Assembly (NCBI GenBank): GCA_964485395.1
Contig: CAZAJF010000007.1
Location: 57,361-121,360 of the forward strand
Direction of reading: 5' to 3'
Origin: JANNSO01 sp964485395
Lineage (GTDB): Bacteria > Spirochaetota > Spirochaetia > Treponematales > UBA12059
DNA: 64,000 nt
Below, in pieces: positions 63,347 through 64,000 of the stretch (position 1 is its first letter; every line of letters starts with the position of its first letter). The notes under the pieces were generated by a model that was not told the origin of the DNA, ran no database searches, and saw nothing but the letters and a program-made list of their open reading frames with translations. Both the position numbers and the translations under genes were made by a program.

Positions 63347-63988
63347 TTATTTTTTAATCACTTCCCGGAGGTACGCGAGGAAGCCTTGGTCCTCGCACAT
63401 CGTCTTTGAGGGATTTTCGCTGATCTTGGCGACGGGACGCCCGTTCGCCTCGACCAGCTTCATGACGATCTGCAGCGGCACGATTCCCGGAAAGTCGTTG
63501 GTGAGGTTCGTGCCGATGCCGAAGCTCACCTTTATCTCGGGGGAGAATTCGCGGTGGAGCCGGGCAGCCAGCGGAAAATCCAGCCCATCGCTGAAGATCA
63601 GCTGTTTGGCGAAAGGCTCGATGCCGAAGCTCCTGTAATGGTCTATCATCCGGTGTCCCCACGCGAACGGATCCCCGCTGTCGTGCCGGACCCCGTCGTA
63701 CAGCTTGGCGAAGTAGCGGTCGAAATCCCGAAGGAACTTGTCGAAGCCCAGGGTATCCGAGAGCGCGTAACCGAGGTCGCCGCGGTACTCGTCAACCCAG
63801 AGCTGCAAGGCGTATTTCTGGCTGTTCGCGAGCGTCACCTCGTTGATGGCCTGCGGAAGCTGGATGTATTCGTGCGCCATGGTGCCGATGGGCGTAAGAT
63901 CGTATTTCATGGCCAGGTGGACGTTGCTGGTACCGGTAAAGACGTCCCGCGGCAGCGCCTCGGCCGGGCCTGAGGCGACTTGTGCCTG
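63347..63988 (-). CDS. pncB: Nicotinate phosphoribosyltransferase, C-terminal part
   Basis: About 213 codons; the N-terminal half lies outside the window. FTGTSNVHLAMKYDLTPIGTMAHEYIQL, VRHDSGDPFAWG and LIFSDGLDF are conserved active-site segments of PncB, which turns nicotinate and PRPP into NaMN in NAD salvage. An in-frame TAG at 63989-63991 interrupts the upstream extension; since the preceding motif is clearly internal to the family, this is either a sequence error near the contig end or a broken gene. Confidence 0.88.
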   Translation of the reverse strand, partial: QAQVASGPAEALPRDVFTGTSNVHLAMKYDLTPIGTMAHEYIQLPQAINEVTLANSQKYALQLWVDEYRGDLGYALSDTLGFDKFLRDFDRYFAKLYDGVRHDSGDPFAWGHRMIDHYRSFGIEPFAKQLIFSDGLDFPLAARLHREFSPEIKVSFGIGTNLTNDFPGIVPLQIVMKLVEANGRPVAKISENPSKTMCEDQGFLAYLREVIKK

Positions 63989-64000
63989 CTACGTCCCGCC

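Noticed and set aside
1..64000. Insertion sequences, prophage or integrase genes
   Set aside because: No transposase, integrase or phage structural gene was recognised anywhere in the window.

Overview
The window reads like a chromosome segment of a free-living or host-associated spirochaete, possibly Treponema/Spirochaetales-like. Gene families point that way: FecR-domain and LA_2272-type surface-repeat proteins, an Mla-type lipid transport cassette, many sensory proteins. The taxonomic call is an inference from gene content, not a database result. Genes are densely packed with many 4-bp ATGA/GTGA overlaps. The first 1.5 kb is visibly more AT-rich than the rest. A 10-base N gap near the right end, flanked by two diverged copies of one gene tail and by sequence that does not fit its neighbours, shows that this is a scaffolded (probably metagenomic) assembly.

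Layout. 0-4.5 kb: flavodoxin-like fragment, galE, Na/phosphate cotransporter, DUF1232 protein, exported protein. 4.5-4.9 kb: array of five 69-bp units carrying covarying hairpins. 4.9-9.4 kb: sigma-54 activator, then an AT-rich regulatory region with a near-perfect -24/-12 promoter and paired candidate activator sites, driving a cysteine-synthase-like enzyme and asd. 9.4-11 kb: TetR repressor and alpha/beta hydrolase behind a long palindromic operator. 11-17.7 kb: six-gene lysine/diaminopimelate operon (lysC-dapB-dapA-dapD-aminotransferase-lysA) with a lysine riboswitch in its leader. 17.9-24.1 kb: lipoprotein, then a mannoside cassette (D-lyxose isomerase family, PfkB sugar kinase, GH38 alpha-mannosidase). 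24.1-26.9 kb: ligand-binding lipoprotein paired with a sensor kinase. 27-43 kb: pyruvate kinase, OmpA-like protein, serine dehydratase, ornithine-cyclodeaminase family protein, M48, M29 and M50 peptidases, transporters, a second histidine kinase, TldD/PmbA. 43-48 kb: chemoreceptor, FecR protein, surface-repeat protein. 48-51.7 kb: mlaE-mlaF-mlaD plus TPR lipoprotein. 51.7-64 kb: UMP kinase of archaeal type, TrpR-family regulator, cyclophilin, radical SAM protein, tRNA-Ile2/Met(CAU), REC-ATPase-cNMP regulator, polyferredoxin and tungsten-type aldehyde:ferredoxin oxidoreductase, NHL protein, EamA exporter, NUDIX hydrolase, glycosyltransferase (cut by the gap) and a nicotinate phosphoribosyltransferase fragment.

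How the parts connect. Asd, under sigma-54 control, supplies aspartate semialdehyde to the riboswitch-controlled lysine operon; dapE and dapF are not in the window. The mannosidase, isomerase and kinase can be read as mannoside to mannose to fructose to fructose-6-phosphate. The most striking window-wide signal is promoter architecture: at least eight genes lacking a Shine-Dalgarno sequence have a -10 hexamer ending 6-7 nt before the start codon, several with a -35 element 16-17 bp further up, as expected for leaderless mRNAs.
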